From Hoeflea sp. YIM 152468 (GTDB lineage: Bacteria > Pseudomonadota > Alphaproteobacteria > Rhizobiales > Rhizobiaceae): DNA of 64,000 nt. Of this stretch, positions 34,219 through 45,630 are shown piece after piece. The position numbers were made by a program, and so were the translations under genes. Position 1 is the first letter of the stretch. Each line of letters begins with the position of its first letter. The stretch covers positions 62,001-126,000 of the forward strand of contig NZ_JARGET010000021.1 in the NCBI RefSeq assembly GCF_029210485.1, read 5' to 3'. Below the pieces are notes generated by a model that was not told the DNA's origin, made no database searches, and saw only the letters and a program-made list of their open reading frames with translations.

Positions 34219-35041
34219 GCTATAAGAATTGCCGGGCGAGAAGCGGTTGGGATCATGCAAGAACGCGCAGAGATTCACAAAGCGCGGATGCCGCAATCGA
34301 TCCTGGTCGTGCCGGGTCGATTGGCGGCTTCCAAGCTTTCTTCGCTCCGCCACTGGCGTCATGTTCTTCCGGCTATCACCTTGGCGGATATCGGGTGTGA
34401 CGGCCACTCCTAACGGGAGGCCTCATGCCCGATACTCGCCTCACGCGCCGGTTGGGGGGGCTGGAAGCCTCATTGTCGGTCTCCGCACACATGTGCCTGG
34501 GCTGACCACGGGTGCGATGGTTTGGTCACTCACTGCGCGCTTTGATGATCTGCCAGGCGAGGTGACGCTCTGCCGGGCAAATTGCGATCTTGATCGCGCT
34601 TGCGACCCGCGGGTCCGGATGTGCCGCCTTTTTGAGTGGTTACAGGCCATGTGGCGGCAGGCGCAAAAGTGCCCGTAGTCGGCTCAGAGACGTGTTTCCT
34701 ACCATCTCACGCACGCTTTGAGACTGAGTGAACGGGTTCGGGCGGGTGCCGTAATGGTTTCAAGATCCAGTGTCTTGCAGCGCCTCCGCGCGCCGGGTTT
34801 CGTCCGTTGGTGCTCAGCGGTACCTCTGCACAGCAGTGATGATGCCGCATCTGTCGTGGCACGCGCAGATGCAGCGTGTTGAAACTGTTGACGTGGCAGC
34901 GAAAACCAAGATTTCGCAAGATTGCGTCAATTTTCGTTTCTTGCTCAATAAGGTTCGTTTAGTTTCGGTATTGACTTTCGCATGTAATCATATTTCCTTA
35001 ACCCAGCGTCATATGTGCGCTTTTGTGGAGGAGACAAAGAT
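34219..35041. other. 823-bp region at the right edge of the island, no confident gene
   Basis: Between MmgE4 and the glpV-like gene no frame has recognisable family features. The longest plus-strand frame (34229-34678) begins without a ribosome-binding site and has an unconvincing Arg/Cys-rich composition. Its last third, around CDPRVRMCRLFEWLQ, faintly recalls a regulator C-terminus and might be a decayed gene. The right end is AT-richer and should hold the glpV promoter, followed by GTGGAGGAG just before the start codon. Confidence 0.5.
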
Positions 35042-36778
<1,737 letters not shown>

Positions 36779-36803
36779 AACCGGCTTTCAAGCCTGCACT
36801 CAA

Positions 36804-36824
36804 GCCCGGCGCCCTGCGCCGGGC
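36804..36824 (+). promoter_or_regulatory. Hairpin after the glpV-like gene
   Basis: A perfect 9-bp stem GCCCGGCGC (36804-36812)/GCGCCGGGC (36816-36824) with a three-base loop and no T-run. It follows the binding-protein stop by 25 bp, inside a 244-bp gap before the ATPase genes. It likely stabilises the glpV part of the transcript. Confidence 0.7.
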
Positions 36825-37022
36825 CACTCGCAGCCTGACGCGGCCCACGTGACCCGCACAACCCGTTGTGGCAGACTAAATCCCTGCGCAGACAGTTGGC
36901 GACCGAAAGTAGTGAAATGCCTCAGGGGTCTGAACCCGGATCCGGGAACGAGGAACCAGGGGTTGTGTGCAACAATGTATTTGCCTGCCGGCCATGACCG
37001 GCTGCTTGAGGATTGAGCTTCC

Positions 37023-38096
37023 GTGCTGGAACTTAGAAACATCACGATGCGGGTCGGAACAGAGACGCATATTCACCCCACCAGCCTCGTCTTCAAGCCG
37101 GGCAGTTTCAACATCCTGCTTGGAACCACCCTGGCCGGGAAAACCACGCTGATGCAACTGATGGCGGGCCTGGAAAAACCCACTGCCGGTGAGGTCTGGT
37201 TCAACGGTGTCAATGTCACCGGTGTGCCGGTGCAGAAGCGCAACGTATCCATGGTCTATCAGCAATTCATCAACTACCCGAACATGAGCGTGTTCGACAA
37301 CATCGCCTCGCCCTTGCGCGTCGGCGGTGTCGACCGGGCCGAGATCAAGCGCCGTGTCGGCGCGATGGCCGAACTGATGCGGATCTCGGCGATGCTCGAC
37401 CGCCGCCCGGCGGAACTCTCCGGCGGCCAGCAGCAGCGCATCGCCATGGCCCGCGCGCTGGTCAAGGACTCCGATCTGATCCTGCTCGACGAACCGCTGG
37501 CCAATCTCGACTTCAAATTGCGCGAGGAAATGCGCGACGAATTGCCCAAACTGTTCGGCGAACGCCAATGCGTGGTGGTTTACGCCACCACCGAGCCGAC
37601 CGAAGCCTTGTTGTTTGGCGGCCAGACGGCGGCGCTGCATCAGGGCCGTGTGGCCGACTTCGGTCCCACCGGCGAAATCTACCGCCGCCCCGCCAGCCTG
37701 ACCGGCGCTCAGGTGTTCTCCGAGCCGCCGATCAACACCGTCAAGGCGGTCAAATCAGGCCATATGATCTCAGCCGGCAGCTCCCTGACCTGGGTAGCGC
37801 CCGAGGGCCTCGCCGATGGCGACTACACCATCGGTATTCGCGCCCATCACGTCACTCCGTTTGAGACCGCAGGCTCGGTGCCGGTCGACGGAACGATCAA
37901 GATCGCCGAGCTTTCGGGCTCGGAATCGATGATCCATTTCGATGCCATCGGTGGCGACTGGGTGTCGCTGTCCCACGGCGTGCACCCGTTTGTGGCTGGC
38001 GCCAGAGCGACGCTTTACGCCGACATGTCGGCCTGTTTCTATTTTGCGCCCGACGGCACTTTGGTGCGAAGCGGCGAAGCCGAAGGGAGACACTGA
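37023..38096 (+). CDS. glpS: Glycerol/polyol ABC transporter ATPase 1 (GlpS-like), degenerate H-loop
   Basis: A 357-residue MalK-type ATPase with a C-terminal regulatory OB-like region. Walker A is GTTLAGKT (residues 34-41), the signature LSGGQ (132-136) is intact, and Walker B is LILLDEP. The H-loop, normally Thr-His-Asp, reads Thr-Thr190-Glu, so the switch His is missing. The start is GTG 37023. Paired with the next gene it should give one intact and one degenerate ATP site. Confidence 0.88.
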   Translation: MLELRNITMRVGTETHIHPTSLVFKPGSFNILLGTTLAGKTTLMQLMAGLEKPTAGEVWFNGVNVTGVPVQKRNVSMVYQQFINYPNMSVFDNIASPLRVGGVDRAEIKRRVGAMAELMRISAMLDRRPAELSGGQQQRIAMARALVKDSDLILLDEPLANLDFKLREEMRDELPKLFGERQCVVVYATTEPTEALLFGGQTAALHQGRVADFGPTGEIYRRPASLTGAQVFSEPPINTVKAVKSGHMISAGSSLTWVAPEGLADGDYTIGIRAHHVTPFETAGSVPVDGTIKIAELSGSESMIHFDAIGGDWVSLSHGVHPFVAGARATLYADMSACFYFAPDGTLVRSGEAEGRH

Positions 38097-38097
38097 G

Positions 38098-39174
38098 ATG
38101 GCCCGCATCACGCTTTCAGGTCTTCGCCACAGCTATATGCCCAACCCGGCAAAGGACGCGGATTGGGCGCTCAAGCAGTTGGATCTCGATTGGACTGACG
38201 GTGGCGCCTACGCGTTGCTCGGCCCCTCGGGCTGCGGCAAGACCACGTTGCTCAACATCATTTCCGGGCTGCTCGTTCCCTCGCACGGCCAGATCCTGTT
38301 TGACGGGCAGGACGTCACGCCCCTGCCTCCCGAACAACGCCACATCGCCCAGGTGTTCCAGTTCCCGGTGGTCTACGACACCATGACGGTCTACGACAAT
38401 CTCGCCTTCCCGTTGCGCAATCGCGGCGTGCCGGAAAGCGAAGTCGACAGCCGTGTCACCGAAATTGCAGGGATGACCGATCTGACTGCCATGCTGCAAA
38501 AGCGCGCTGCAGGCTTGACCGCCGACGGCAAGCAGAAGATTTCGCTCGGTCGTGGCCTGGTCCGCACCGATGTCAACGCCATTCTGTTTGACGAACCACT
38601 GACGGTGATCGATCCGCATCTGAAGTTTCAACTGCGGTCCAAGCTCAAGGAGCTGCATCAGCGCGTCAAACGAACGATGATTTACGTGACCCACGACCAG
38701 ACCGAGGCGCTGACCTTCGCTGACCGGGTGGTGGTGATGAATGTCGGCGAGGTGGTCCAGATCGGCACGCCCGAGGAACTGTTCGAGGAACCGCAGCACA
38801 CGTTTGTCGGCCATTTCATCGGATCGCCCGGCATGAATGTCCTGCCGTGCCAGATCGAAGGCGGGCAAGCGGTTTTTGCCGGACAGAGGGTGCAGACCTC
38901 CAACAAGGCCGCCGCCGGGGCAGAGCTCAACCAGGTCGGTGTGCGGCCCGAACATGTGCGCTTTGCCACCAGCGGCCTGGATGCACGGGTGGTCAGGGTC
39001 AGCGATGCCGGGCGGTTCAACATTGTCGAGGCCGAGTGTGGTGGTCATTCGCTCAAGCTGCTGGTCAAGGAAGGAGAGAGCATTCCTTCCGAGACAACAA
39101 AGCTTGAATTCATCCCCGAGAAAACCCGCATCTATCAGGACGGCTGGCTGGCCGGCCGAAGGAGCGCAGCATGA
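38098..39174 (+). CDS. glpT: Glycerol/polyol ABC transporter ATPase 2 (GlpT-like), degenerate signature
   Basis: A 358-residue MalK-type ATPase. Walker A GPSGCGKT (42-49), Walker B AILFDEP and the H-loop with His199 (YVTHDQ) are intact. The signature motif, normally LSGGQ, reads LTADGK (140-145). ATG 38098 follows the previous stop by two bases with GGGAG upstream; the frame extends further back inside glpS. Its deficiency is complementary to that of ATPase 1. Confidence 0.88.
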   Translation: MARITLSGLRHSYMPNPAKDADWALKQLDLDWTDGGAYALLGPSGCGKTTLLNIISGLLVPSHGQILFDGQDVTPLPPEQRHIAQVFQFPVVYDTMTVYDNLAFPLRNRGVPESEVDSRVTEIAGMTDLTAMLQKRAAGLTADGKQKISLGRGLVRTDVNAILFDEPLTVIDPHLKFQLRSKLKELHQRVKRTMIYVTHDQTEALTFADRVVVMNVGEVVQIGTPEELFEEPQHTFVGHFIGSPGMNVLPCQIEGGQAVFAGQRVQTSNKAAAGAELNQVGVRPEHVRFATSGLDARVVRVSDAGRFNIVEAECGGHSLKLLVKEGESIPSETTKLEFIPEKTRIYQDGWLAGRRSAA

Positions 39175-40037
39175 ACAAGACCGTCAATCAAAAGGCCTGG
39201 TTCCTGGTTCTGCCGGTTCTGGTTCTGGTGGCTTTCAACGCCATCGTGCCGCTGATCACCGTGGTCAATTATTCGGTGCAGGAAACCTTCGGCAACAATG
39301 TCTTCTTCTGGTCCGGTATCACCTGGTTCGAGGATGTGCTGCGCTCGCCGCGTTTTCACGCCTCCCTGGGCCGGCAACTGACCTTCACCTTCACCATTCT
39401 GGCCATCGAGGTGCCGCTCGGGGTTCTGATCGCGCTGGCGATGCCGCGCAAGGGCATCTGGGTGTCGGTCTGCCTGGTGCTGATGGCGATGCCGCTGCTG
39501 ATCCCGTGGAACGTCGTTGGCGCCATGTGGAACATCTTCGCGCTGCCCGAAATCGGCCTGCTGGGCAAGACCCTCAACGCGATGGGCTTTGACTACAATT
39601 ACACCCGCCAGCCGGGCGACGCCTGGTTCACCCTGATCCTGATGGATGTCTGGCACTGGACCTCGCTGGTGGTGCTGCTTGCCTATGCCGGGCTGGTGTC
39701 GATTCCCGACGCCTATTACCAGGCAGCCAAGATCGACGGCGCCTCGTCCTGGGCGATCTTCCGCTATATCCAGCTTCCGAAAATGAAGCGGGTGCTGACG
39801 ATTGCCATCCTGCTGCGCTTCATGGATTCCTTCAACATCTACACCGAACCCTCGGTGCTGACCGGCGGCGGGCCGGGCAATTCGACCACGCTTTTATCGA
39901 TCGATCTGGTCAAGATCGCGCTCGGTCAGTTCGACCTCGGCCCGGCGGCGGCGATGTCGCTGATCTACTTCCTGGTGATCCTGTTGCTGAGCTGGATTTT
40001 CTACACCGTCATGACCCGCGATGAGGCAAACCAATGA
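39171..40037 (+). CDS. glpP: Glycerol/polyol ABC transporter permease 1 (GlpP-like)
   Basis: A 288-residue MalF/UgpA-like permease with six predicted helices and the EAA loop at QAAKIDGASSWAIFRYIQLPK, where it docks onto the ATPases. ATGA overlap with ATPase 2 upstream and with permease 2 downstream. Confidence 0.9.
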   Translation: MNKTVNQKAWFLVLPVLVLVAFNAIVPLITVVNYSVQETFGNNVFFWSGITWFEDVLRSPRFHASLGRQLTFTFTILAIEVPLGVLIALAMPRKGIWVSVCLVLMAMPLLIPWNVVGAMWNIFALPEIGLLGKTLNAMGFDYNYTRQPGDAWFTLILMDVWHWTSLVVLLAYAGLVSIPDAYYQAAKIDGASSWAIFRYIQLPKMKRVLTIAILLRFMDSFNIYTEPSVLTGGGPGNSTTLLSIDLVKIALGQFDLGPAAAMSLIYFLVILLLSWIFYTVMTRDEANQ

Positions 40038-40834
40038 GACGCGTATCCTGGCTTGTGCCCACAGTCTACATCCTGTTTCTGATGCTGCCGATCTACTGGC
40101 TGGTGACAATGTCGTTCAAGACCACCAACGAGATTCTCGGTTCCTTCACGCTGTTCCCGCAGAGCTTCACACTGGAAAATTACCGGGTCATCTTCACCGA
40201 TCCGACCTGGTATATGGGCTACGTCAATTCGCTGATCTACGTGACGATCAACACGGTGCTCTCGGTCTGCGTTGCGTTGCCGGCGGCCTATGCCTTCTCG
40301 CGCTACCGGTTTTTGGGCGACAAGCACCTGTTCTTCTGGCTCCTGACCAACCGCATGGCGCCCGCAGCCGTGTTCGCGCTGCCGTTCTTCCAGCTCTATT
40401 CGGCGGTCGGCATCTTCGACACCCATCTGGCGGTGGCGCTGGCGCACACGCTGTTCAACATTCCGCTGGCGGTGTGGATTCTCGAAGGCTTCATGTCCGG
40501 CGTGCCCAAGCAATTGGACGAAACCGCCTATATCGACGGGTACTCGTTCCCGTCGTTCTTCGTCAAGATCTTCATCCCCACCATTGCCGCGGGCATCGGG
40601 GTCGCTGCGTTCTTCTGCTTCATGTTCTCCTGGGTCGAGCTGTTGCTCGCCAAGACGCTCACAGCCGTTGCCGCCAAGCCAATTGCCGCGACCATGACCA
40701 AGACGGCGTCGTCCTCCGGTTATGAGCTGGGGCTGCTGGCCGCAGCCGGTACGCTGACCATCATTCCGGGCGCCATCGTCATCTATTTCGTCCGCAACTA
40801 TATTGCCAAGGGCTTTGCCCTCGGGCGCGTCTGA
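40034..40834 (+). CDS. glpQ: Glycerol/polyol ABC transporter permease 2 (GlpQ-like)
   Basis: A 266-residue MalG/UgpE-like permease. The EAA loop is DETAYIDGYSFPSFFVKIFIP and the C-terminus VRNYIAKGFALGRV is typical of this class. It overlaps permease 1 by 4 bp and forms the translocation pore with it. Confidence 0.9.
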   Translation: MRRVSWLVPTVYILFLMLPIYWLVTMSFKTTNEILGSFTLFPQSFTLENYRVIFTDPTWYMGYVNSLIYVTINTVLSVCVALPAAYAFSRYRFLGDKHLFFWLLTNRMAPAAVFALPFFQLYSAVGIFDTHLAVALAHTLFNIPLAVWILEGFMSGVPKQLDETAYIDGYSFPSFFVKIFIPTIAAGIGVAAFFCFMFSWVELLLAKTLTAVAAKPIAATMTKTASSSGYELGLLAAAGTLTIIPGAIVIYFVRNYIAKGFALGRV

Positions 40835-40852
40835 CCAGCAAGGATCGCCGCG

Positions 40853-41176
40853 ATGCAAGATATCGTCCTGTTCTCTCAAGCGTGGTGGACCGAACCGCTC
40901 GGCACCTGGATGGCCTGGACCCGGGCCACCATCGCCTTTTTTCTGTTCATTGTCGCCGCCATCGGCTCGATGGGCGTCTGGGAGTATTACAGCCCCGGCG
41001 GTGCGCCGCGGCGCGGCGTCTTTGCCATCGACACCACCCGCGGCGACCGGCTGTTCCTGTCGCTTCTGGGCAGCGCCTTCATCTTCATGGCCTGGCTCTA
41101 TGTCTTCGGCACGCCGCTGTGGTGGCCGCTTGGAATTTGCGGCCTGTGGACGATCTTCACCTTCCGCTACGTCTGA
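40853..41176 (+). CDS. glpU: DUF2160 small membrane protein (GlpU-like)
   Basis: A 107-residue protein with two or three hydrophobic segments (ATIAFFLFIVAAIGSMGVWEY, FLSLLGSAFIFMAWLYVF, LWWPLGICGLWTIF). DUF2160 proteins accompany GlpPQ-type permeases and are thought to be accessory membrane subunits, but their function is not established. It begins 18 bp after permease 2 and ends the operon. Confidence 0.88.
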   Translation: MQDIVLFSQAWWTEPLGTWMAWTRATIAFFLFIVAAIGSMGVWEYYSPGGAPRRGVFAIDTTRGDRLFLSLLGSAFIFMAWLYVFGTPLWWPLGICGLWTIFTFRYV

Positions 41177-41510
41177 CCATAGGACCGTCCAATACCGCAA
41201 CTTTCGGGGGCGCCCCGGTGCGCGGACCGGTGAACGCGGCAAGAGGTGGCAGGGTGGCAGAGAATTTCCACAGCTGGCAGTGGACTATCCTTGGCGGCTG
41301 GCATATTAACATGTCAGATGAAGTCGTTTTCCGGCAGGACTGCGGCTCGCCTCGCCTCCCGCATATGGATAAATGCGTAAATATTGCTGCAACCCGTTGA
41401 AGTTATGTGGAAAAATCATCTGAATGACGCATTTGGATGGCGCAAGCTTGAGAGAGGGGCAGCAATTGCTCCGCCAAGTTGCAGACACCAACCGAGAAGC
41501 GTTGACACCC
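41177..41510. other. Intergenic region, nothing recognisable
   Basis: A 334-bp gap between the DUF2160 gene and the dehydratase gene. A short extension of the dehydratase frame (from 41424) lacks family resemblance. No strong terminator or palindrome was noticed. Confidence 0.5.
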
Positions 41511-43037
41511 ATGGCCATCGATCTTCCCCTGACAATTCGTCTCAACCCGGATGACAATGTGATCATTGCGCTTGCGGATCTGGCGCCTGGCGCCAGCGTT
41601 GCAGGCCTCGACGTGCCGCTTGGAGGCGCCGTCGCGCGCGGCCACAAGATCGCGACGCGCCTGATTGCCGAAGGCGAAAAGGTTATTCGCTATGGCCAGA
41701 CCATTGGCGTGGCAAGCGTGGCAATCGCGCCCGGCGAGCATGTTCACGTCCACAATCTCGGCATGGGTGGCCACGCCGAGGCGCAGGAGTTTTCGACCGA
41801 GGTCCGGCCGCTTTCTTCGCCCTGCGAACAGCGGCATTTCCTGGGCTACCACCGCGCCGATGGAAGCGTCGGCACCCGCAACTATCTGGGCATTCTCACC
41901 TCGGTCAACTGCTCAGGCTCGGTGGCCCGCTTCATTGCCGAGGCGGCCGAGAAACAGGGCTGGCTCGACCAGTTCGAAAACATCGACGGCGTGGTGCCGA
42001 TCGTCCATGGCGCCGGCTGCGGCATGTCGGGCAGCGACGAGGGCTACGACACGCTGTTCCGCACCCTTCAAGGTTATGCCCGCAATCCCAATTTTGCCGG
42101 CATTTTGTTGCTCGGGCTCGGCTGCGAAGTCATGCAGGTGCCTGATCTTGTCGGCCGTGGCCGCATGCGCGCCGACGGCAATTTTCGCTATATGACGATC
42201 CAGCAGACCGGCGGCACCCGCAAGACCATTGAGCGGGGGCTGGAGGTGCTCAAGGAAATGGCCGTGGCGGCCAACATGATCACCCGTAGCCCGGCCGGCC
42301 TCGAACACCTGATGATCGGCTTGCAATGTGGTGGTTCGGACGGCTATTCCGGCATCACCGCCAACCCGGCGCTGGGCGCGGCGTCGGATCTGCTGGTCGC
42401 CCATGGCGGCACCACCATCCTGTCGGAAACCTCTGAAATCTATGGTGCCGAGCACCTGCTGACCCGCCGCGCGGTAACGCCGGAAGTCGGCGCCAGGATC
42501 GTCGAGCGGATCCATTGGTGGGAAGAGTACGCTGCGCGCAACGGCGGCGAGATGGACAACAACCCCTCGCCCGGCAACAAGAAGGGCGGCCTGACCACCA
42601 TCCTCGAGAAATCGCTCGGTGCGGTGGCCAAGGGCGGCACCGCGCCGCTGACCCAGGTTTACAAATACGCCGAACCCATTACCGAGCGCGGCTTCGTGTT
42701 CATGGACAGCCCTGGTTATGATCCCTGTTCGGTGACAGGGCAGATCGCCTCGGGCGCCAATCTGGTGGCGTTCACCACCGGGCGTGGTTCGGTCTCGGGC
42801 TACAAGCCGACACCGTGTATCAAGCTCGCCACCAATTCGGAAATGTATGGCCGCATGGCGGACGATATGGACATCAACTGCGGCGACATCATTTCTGATG
42901 GAGTGAGCCTCGAGGCCAAGGGCCGCGAGATTTTCGAGCTGTTCCTGCGCGTCGCCTCCGGCGAGGAAACCAAGAGCGAGCAACTGGGCTTCGGCGGCGC
43001 CGAATTCGTGCCCTGGCAGATGGGCGCGGTGATGTGA
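41511..43037 (+). CDS. UxaA/GarD-family hydro-lyase (altronate/galactarate dehydratase-like)
   Basis: A 508-residue cytoplasmic metal-dependent dehydratase of the altronate (UxaA) / galactarate (GarD) family. An N-terminal SAF-like domain (LAPGASVAGL, HVHNLGMGGH) is followed by the main domain with GYHRADGSVGTRNYLGI, HGAGCGMSG, GLGCEVMQVP, GLQCGGSDGYSGITANPA and MDSPGYDPCSVTGQIASGAN. The conserved Cys residues fit the iron site of GarD-type enzymes. ATG 41511 starts the domain; a longer start at 41424 adds unrelated residues. The product would be a 2-keto-3-deoxy sugar acid. It stands alone, so substrate and regulation are open. Confidence 0.88.
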   Translation: MAIDLPLTIRLNPDDNVIIALADLAPGASVAGLDVPLGGAVARGHKIATRLIAEGEKVIRYGQTIGVASVAIAPGEHVHVHNLGMGGHAEAQEFSTEVRPLSSPCEQRHFLGYHRADGSVGTRNYLGILTSVNCSGSVARFIAEAAEKQGWLDQFENIDGVVPIVHGAGCGMSGSDEGYDTLFRTLQGYARNPNFAGILLLGLGCEVMQVPDLVGRGRMRADGNFRYMTIQQTGGTRKTIERGLEVLKEMAVAANMITRSPAGLEHLMIGLQCGGSDGYSGITANPALGAASDLLVAHGGTTILSETSEIYGAEHLLTRRAVTPEVGARIVERIHWWEEYAARNGGEMDNNPSPGNKKGGLTTILEKSLGAVAKGGTAPLTQVYKYAEPITERGFVFMDSPGYDPCSVTGQIASGANLVAFTTGRGSVSGYKPTPCIKLATNSEMYGRMADDMDINCGDIISDGVSLEAKGREIFELFLRVASGEETKSEQLGFGGAEFVPWQMGAVM

Positions 43038-43067
43038 TCATTGCCGGTCCATCGCAATCCTGATCTA

Positions 43068-43095
43068 GGGCGTTTTATCTGTCCTTGAAACGCTC
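43068..43095 (+). repeat. Palindromic hairpin after the dehydratase gene
   Basis: GGGCGTTT (43068-43075) and AAACGCTC (43088-43095) form an 8-bp stem with one G-T pair and a 12-base loop. Such GCGTTT/AAACGC palindromes recur between genes in rhizobial genomes. It may help to end the dehydratase transcript. Confidence 0.45.
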
Positions 43096-43191
43096 CAGCA
43101 GGGCGGGTGGATTTTTTGCCGTCCGTGCAGAGCCTCTGCGTTCATCCTGAAATCCGCTGATTGACTCCCGGACCGAGTCTGGTGTTTACTG

Positions 43192-43206
43192 GAACATAAC
43201 AGGAAC
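43192..43206 (+). promoter_or_regulatory. LexA (SOS) box of the imuA-imuB-dnaE2 operon
   Basis: GAAC-ATAACAG-GAAC is an exact match to the alphaproteobacterial LexA site (GAAC-N7-GAAC, or GTTC-N7-GTTC on the other strand). It lies 15 bp upstream of the imuA ATG, where LexA would block transcription until DNA damage. Confidence 0.85.
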
Positions 43207-43220
43207 ATTGTGGATCGAAC

Positions 43221-44120
43221 ATGAGTCTCTCGAGGTTGCAAACCGCGACGGATATTCTCAGAACGCATACCCGTATGCAGGAGGCCCAGGCCCATCAGTC
43301 CCGTCCTGCGGCGCTGGTGGGCGCTGACCAGGTGTCTGCGCCCTTGGCCTTGGGCGCCAGTGCCGTTGACCGCCATCTCGAGGGCGGGTTGGCCTGCGGC
43401 GGCTTGCACGAGGTGCGCAGCCCGCTGGCGCGGGACATCGGCGCGGCAACAGGTTTTGCGCTGGGGCTGGCGGCCCGCGCCATGCAAGCTGATCGTGGCG
43501 GACGCCGGAGCATCGTCTGGGTCAGCGATCCGGCCACGCGCGGCGATGGCGGCGGGCTTTTCCCCGCCGGCCTTGCCCAGTACGGGCTTGATCCGTCAGG
43601 CCTGACATTTGTCGAGCCGTGCGATCTGCAGGGCGCCATGTGGGCGGCTGACGAGGCGGCGGGCTGCGCCGGACTGGCGGCGCTGATCTTTCAGATCAAG
43701 GGCAATCCGGCGCGCTTTGACATCACCGCCACACGGCGGCTGATGCTGCGCGCGCGTCAGAGCGGTGTGCTGGCGCTGATCCTGCGCCAGAGCGGCGAGG
43801 AGGAGGCCAGCGCTGCAGCAACGCGCTGGCGGGTAAACACTCACATGTCCGGAGCAGACGAGACCTATCAACGTGGCGTGGGGGCACTGCGGCTGTCGCT
43901 CACGCTGGAACGCAACCGCGCCGGACGCACCGGCCAATGGCTTTTAGCCTGGAACCCGAAAGTCAGAAGTTTCAACCATGCCGCTCCAGACCCGTTATCC
44001 CGCACAAGCCCGCCAGCGCATTCTCTCGATCGCCTTTCCGCGGCTGCCGACCGACGTGATCCATCGGAAAAGATGGGGCAAGTCCTGGATCACAGACAGG
44101 ATTTTGGACGCGCATCCTGA
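43221..44120 (+). CDS. imuA: ImuA, RecA-like accessory protein of mutagenic repair
   Basis: A 299-residue ImuA protein, a RecA/SulA-related accessory factor for DnaE2-dependent translesion synthesis. Typical stretches are LALGASAVDRHLEGGLACGGLHEV at the N-terminus, IVWVSDPATRGDGGGLFPAGLAQYGL and TRWRVNTHMSG. It is the first gene after the LexA box. Its last 143 bp overlap the start of imuB in another frame; this C-terminal extension is unusually long and may be partly dispensable. Confidence 0.92.
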   Translation: MSLSRLQTATDILRTHTRMQEAQAHQSRPAALVGADQVSAPLALGASAVDRHLEGGLACGGLHEVRSPLARDIGAATGFALGLAARAMQADRGGRRSIVWVSDPATRGDGGGLFPAGLAQYGLDPSGLTFVEPCDLQGAMWAADEAAGCAGLAALIFQIKGNPARFDITATRRLMLRARQSGVLALILRQSGEEEASAAATRWRVNTHMSGADETYQRGVGALRLSLTLERNRAGRTGQWLLAWNPKVRSFNHAAPDPLSRTSPPAHSLDRLSAAADRRDPSEKMGQVLDHRQDFGRAS

Positions 44121-45630
44121 GGCGCCCCCTGTCGTTGTCACCGACACGGTCAAGAACGCCATCCGCATCGTCGCTCTGGATGAGGCTGCCCGCGCCCGCG
44201 GCGTGCGGGCAAATCAGACCCTCAGCGATGCGCGTGCGCTGGTGCCCGATCTCGAGTGCCACCAGACCGATGACGCACGAAACCGGGCGTTGTTGTTGGG
44301 CATCGCCGGCTGGTGCGAGCGCTATACGCCGCTGGTCGCACTGGGCTCGGCCGCGCCCGGCGATCATGGCCTGTTCATGGATATCACCGGCTGCGCCCAT
44401 CTGCTTGGCGGCGAGGCGGCACTGGTCGCCGATCTGGAGGCCCGGCTCCGGGCGCAGGGGTTTCACGTCCGGCTCTGTCTGGCCGATACGCCGGGCGCCG
44501 CCTGGGCGATGGCGCGCTACGGCCAGACGCGGATCATTGCCGAGGGGGGGCATGGCGAGGCGCTGCTGCCGTTGAGCGTGAGCGGGCTGCGCTTGTCACC
44601 CGCCCTGGTGGCCTCGCTCGGCCGTGTTGGTCTCAAGACCATCGGCTGCATTGCCAGCCTGCCGCGCGCGCCGCTGGCCGCCCGTTTCGGTGCGGAAGTG
44701 ATGCAGCGGCTTGATCAGGCGCTCGGCCGCGAGACCGAGGCGATTTCGCCGATCATGCCGGTGGCGGAGCTGTCCAGCGAACGCCGCTTTGCCGAACCGT
44801 TGACCCACCAGGACGAGATCAGCCATGTCATTGCGACACTGGCTTCCAGCATCATCAAGCCGCTGGAACGGCGCGGCCTTGGTCTGCGGCACGGCCGGCT
44901 CAAACTGTTCCGGGTTGATGGCCATGTCAGTGAGCTCAGCCTGCAGACGGCCCGGCCGTTGCGCGATCCGCAGAGAATTCTCCGGCTGTTCGAGGAGCGC
45001 ATTGCCGGTCTGCACGATGATCTTGATGCCGGCTTCGGCTTTGATCTGATGCGGCTTGAGGTGGTCCGTGCCGATCCGTTCGAGGGGGTGCAGGCCGAAA
45101 TGATGACGGGCCATGCCACTGACGCAGGCCACGATGCGTTGATCGACCGGCTCGGCGCTAGGCTCGGCCTGGATCGCGTCCAGCGCTTTGTGCTCGCCGA
45201 CACGCACATTCCCGAGCGCAGTTTCGGCCGTCAGCCGGTCGCCCATCTTGGTGCACCCGGTCCTGGGGCGCGAAGATCAGCTGCGGGCAATGCGGCGCTG
45301 GCCGAGCCAGCGGATCTGGCCGCCGCCCGTGAGATCATCACCCGCCCGCTGATCCTGTTCGACCGGCCCGAATTGATGCAGACCATTGCCGAGGTGCCCG
45401 ACGGGCCGCCCTTGCAGTTTCGCTGGCGCGGTGTGACCTACGAGGTCGCCGGTTCGGAAGGGCCCGAGCGCATTGCCTGCGAATGGTGGCGTGATGGCCG
45501 CGGCGCCCGCAGCCGGGATTATTTTCGCGTCGAGGATCGCCAGGGCTATCGTTTCTGGTTGTTCCGCCACGGCCTGTATGGACGCGAAACCAGTGATCCT
45601 TGCTGGTACATGCACGGGCTCTTTGCATGA
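43978..45630 (+). CDS. imuB: ImuB, Y-family polymerase-like protein
   Basis: A 550-residue ImuB protein with a Y-family polymerase fold that lacks the acidic catalytic residues, serving as a bridge between the beta clamp and DnaE2. Characteristic stretches are SIAFPRLPTDVIHRK, LFMDITGCAHLLGGE, SLGRVGLKTIGCIASLPRAP and, near the C-terminus, WWRDGRGARSRDYFRVED. ATG 43978 lies inside imuA; the stop overlaps the dnaE2 start (ATGA). Confidence 0.93.
   Translation: MPLQTRYPAQARQRILSIAFPRLPTDVIHRKRWGKSWITDRILDAHPEAPPVVVTDTVKNAIRIVALDEAARARGVRANQTLSDARALVPDLECHQTDDARNRALLLGIAGWCERYTPLVALGSAAPGDHGLFMDITGCAHLLGGEAALVADLEARLRAQGFHVRLCLADTPGAAWAMARYGQTRIIAEGGHGEALLPLSVSGLRLSPALVASLGRVGLKTIGCIASLPRAPLAARFGAEVMQRLDQALGRETEAISPIMPVAELSSERRFAEPLTHQDEISHVIATLASSIIKPLERRGLGLRHGRLKLFRVDGHVSELSLQTARPLRDPQRILRLFEERIAGLHDDLDAGFGFDLMRLEVVRADPFEGVQAEMMTGHATDAGHDALIDRLGARLGLDRVQRFVLADTHIPERSFGRQPVAHLGAPGPGARRSAAGNAALAEPADLAAAREIITRPLILFDRPELMQTIAEVPDGPPLQFRWRGVTYEVAGSEGPERIACEWWRDGRGARSRDYFRVEDRQGYRFWLFRHGLYGRETSDPCWYMHGLFA

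Noticed and set aside
34229-34678. A 149-codon plus-strand reading frame
   Set aside because: No ribosome-binding site, odd composition (Arg, Cys, Trp rich) and no recognisable domain; at best a decayed gene.
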